DNA of 5,811 nucleotides, taken from contig CAYJVO010000030.1 in NCBI GenBank assembly GCA_964373675.1, positions 1 to 5,811 of the forward strand, in the 5' to 3' direction. Source of the stretch: CAYHXN01 sp964373675. Lineage in GTDB: Bacteria > Patescibacteriota > Minisyncoccia > UBA6257 > WO2-44-18. Shown here one piece after another: positions 5,299 to 5,811 of this stretch. The notes under the pieces are model-generated. The model saw only the letters and a list, made by a program, of their open reading frames with translations. It made no database searches and was not told the DNA's origin. Position 1 is the stretch's first letter, and each line of letters begins with the position of its first letter. Position numbers and translations under genes: made by a program.

Positions 5299-5811
5299 AA
5301 AAAAAGATTATAAATTTAGTTTTAATTGGCGCGGGCGCGATCGGCAAGCTTTGGGCCGAGGCAATAAAAAAGGTAAAAACCGCGCAATTGCGATGCGTGG
5401 TAGATACCCGATTGGAAAAAGCTTTAGAGATTAGCCAAGGCATCAAAAATTGCCGAGCCGAGAAAGACTTTAAAAAAATTCTTGCAGATAAAGCTCTAAA
5501 TGCTGTTTTAATAGCCACGCCCCATAAATTTTTGGCACCGATTACTTACGCCGCTTTGAAAGCCGGAAAACATGTTTTGTGCGAAAAACCGGTCGGTATA
5601 TCTAGCGCCGAAATCAAAAAGAATATTGACCTCGCCAAAAAAAATAAACTGGTCTATATGGCAGGCTTCAACCATCGCTACCACTCGGCCTTCCTATTAG
5701 TTAAAGAGAAATTTGATAGTGGTGAAATCGGAAAAGTTTTGTTTATCCGGGCGCGCTATGGTTTTGGCGGCCGTCCGGAATATGAAAAAGAATGGCGCAA
5801 TAAAAAAGCCC
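5295..5811 (+). CDS. Gfo/Idh/MocA-family NAD(P)-dependent oxidoreductase (3' end beyond window)
   Basis: The first 172 residues are visible and the frame is open to the right edge. LIGAGAIGKLW (10-20) is the GxGxxG NAD(P) Rossmann turn. CVVDTR (34-39) ends beta2, with Asp at the ribose-binding position, suggesting NAD. IATPHKF (73-79) and KHVLCEKPVG (92-101) match the family segments; the EKP lysine (K98) is the conserved catalytic-site residue. MAGFNHRYH (122-130) is the usual strand into the substrate domain. Family members oxidise or reduce sugars, inositols and nucleotide sugars. Complete proteins are about 330-400 residues, so roughly half is missing. ATG overlaps the preceding TGA (ATGA at 5295-5298), with only a weak AGGG (5289-5292) before it, so translation is probably coupled to the dehydrogenase-like gene. 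This suggests the two act in one pathway, as WbpA and WbpB do. Confidence 0.88.
   Translation, partial: MKKKIINLVLIGAGAIGKLWAEAIKKVKTAQLRCVVDTRLEKALEISQGIKNCRAEKDFKKILADKALNAVLIATPHKFLAPITYAALKAGKHVLCEKPVGISSAEIKKNIDLAKKNKLVYMAGFNHRYHSAFLLVKEKFDSGEIGKVLFIRARYGFGGRPEYEKEWRNKKA

Noticed and set aside
1..5811. CRISPR array, insertion sequence, tRNA or defence system
   Set aside because: No regularly spaced repeats, transposase motifs, terminal inverted repeats or tRNA cloverleaf were seen. The inverted repeats found are explained as terminators.

Overview
The window is bacterial and densely packed, with no gene-free stretch longer than about 130 bases. It carries small-molecule and sugar metabolism genes: a GalT/HIT-type nucleotidyl enzyme, an inositol-monophosphatase-family phosphatase, an HddA-like GHMP sugar kinase, a HAD phosphatase, a nucleotide-sugar dehydrogenase-like protein and a Gfo/Idh/MocA oxidoreductase that runs off the right edge. 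Sigma70-type promoters, Shine-Dalgarno sites and hairpin-plus-U-tract terminators indicate Bacteria. TAA, TAG and TGA all serve as stops, so TGA is not reassigned. Lysine-rich proteins, small transcription units and moderate-to-low GC would fit a candidate-phyla (Patescibacteria-like) genome, but that placement is inference and cannot be proven from this window.

Layout. Positions 3-80 may be the tail of an upstream gene. The GalT/HIT-like gene (113-985, +) ends at its own terminator (992-1019). The IMPase-family gene (1064-2014, -) converges on it and has a separate terminator (1031-1055, read leftwards). Positions 2015-2116 hold two back-to-back divergent promoters: a near-consensus one for the IMPase gene and a weaker one for the GHMP kinase (2117-3112, +). 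A TTGAAA-16-TATAAT promoter sits in the kinase tail and should drive the HAD gene (3162-3863, +), which closes with a strong terminator (3866-3893). A new transcription unit then starts with a 30-codon remnant of a short-chain dehydrogenase (3917-4009). It is followed 5 nt later by the dehydrogenase-like gene (4015-5298), which overlaps the Gfo/Idh/MocA gene (5295 to the edge) by ATGA.

How the genes may work together. The kinase and HAD phosphatase recall two steps of the GDP-D-glycero-alpha-D-manno-heptose route (HddA kinase, then removal of the other phosphate). The isomerase and nucleotidyltransferase of that route are not in the window. The dehydrogenase plus Gfo/Idh pair resembles WbpA/WbpB-type pairs that oxidise a UDP-sugar stepwise. 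However, the dehydrogenase lacks the catalytic cysteine and the catalytic-loop threonine of UDP-glucose dehydrogenase, so it probably does not perform the usual four-electron oxidation. The most notable signals are that altered active site and the SDR remnant acting as a possible leader ORF. No CRISPR array, tRNA, rRNA or insertion sequence was seen.
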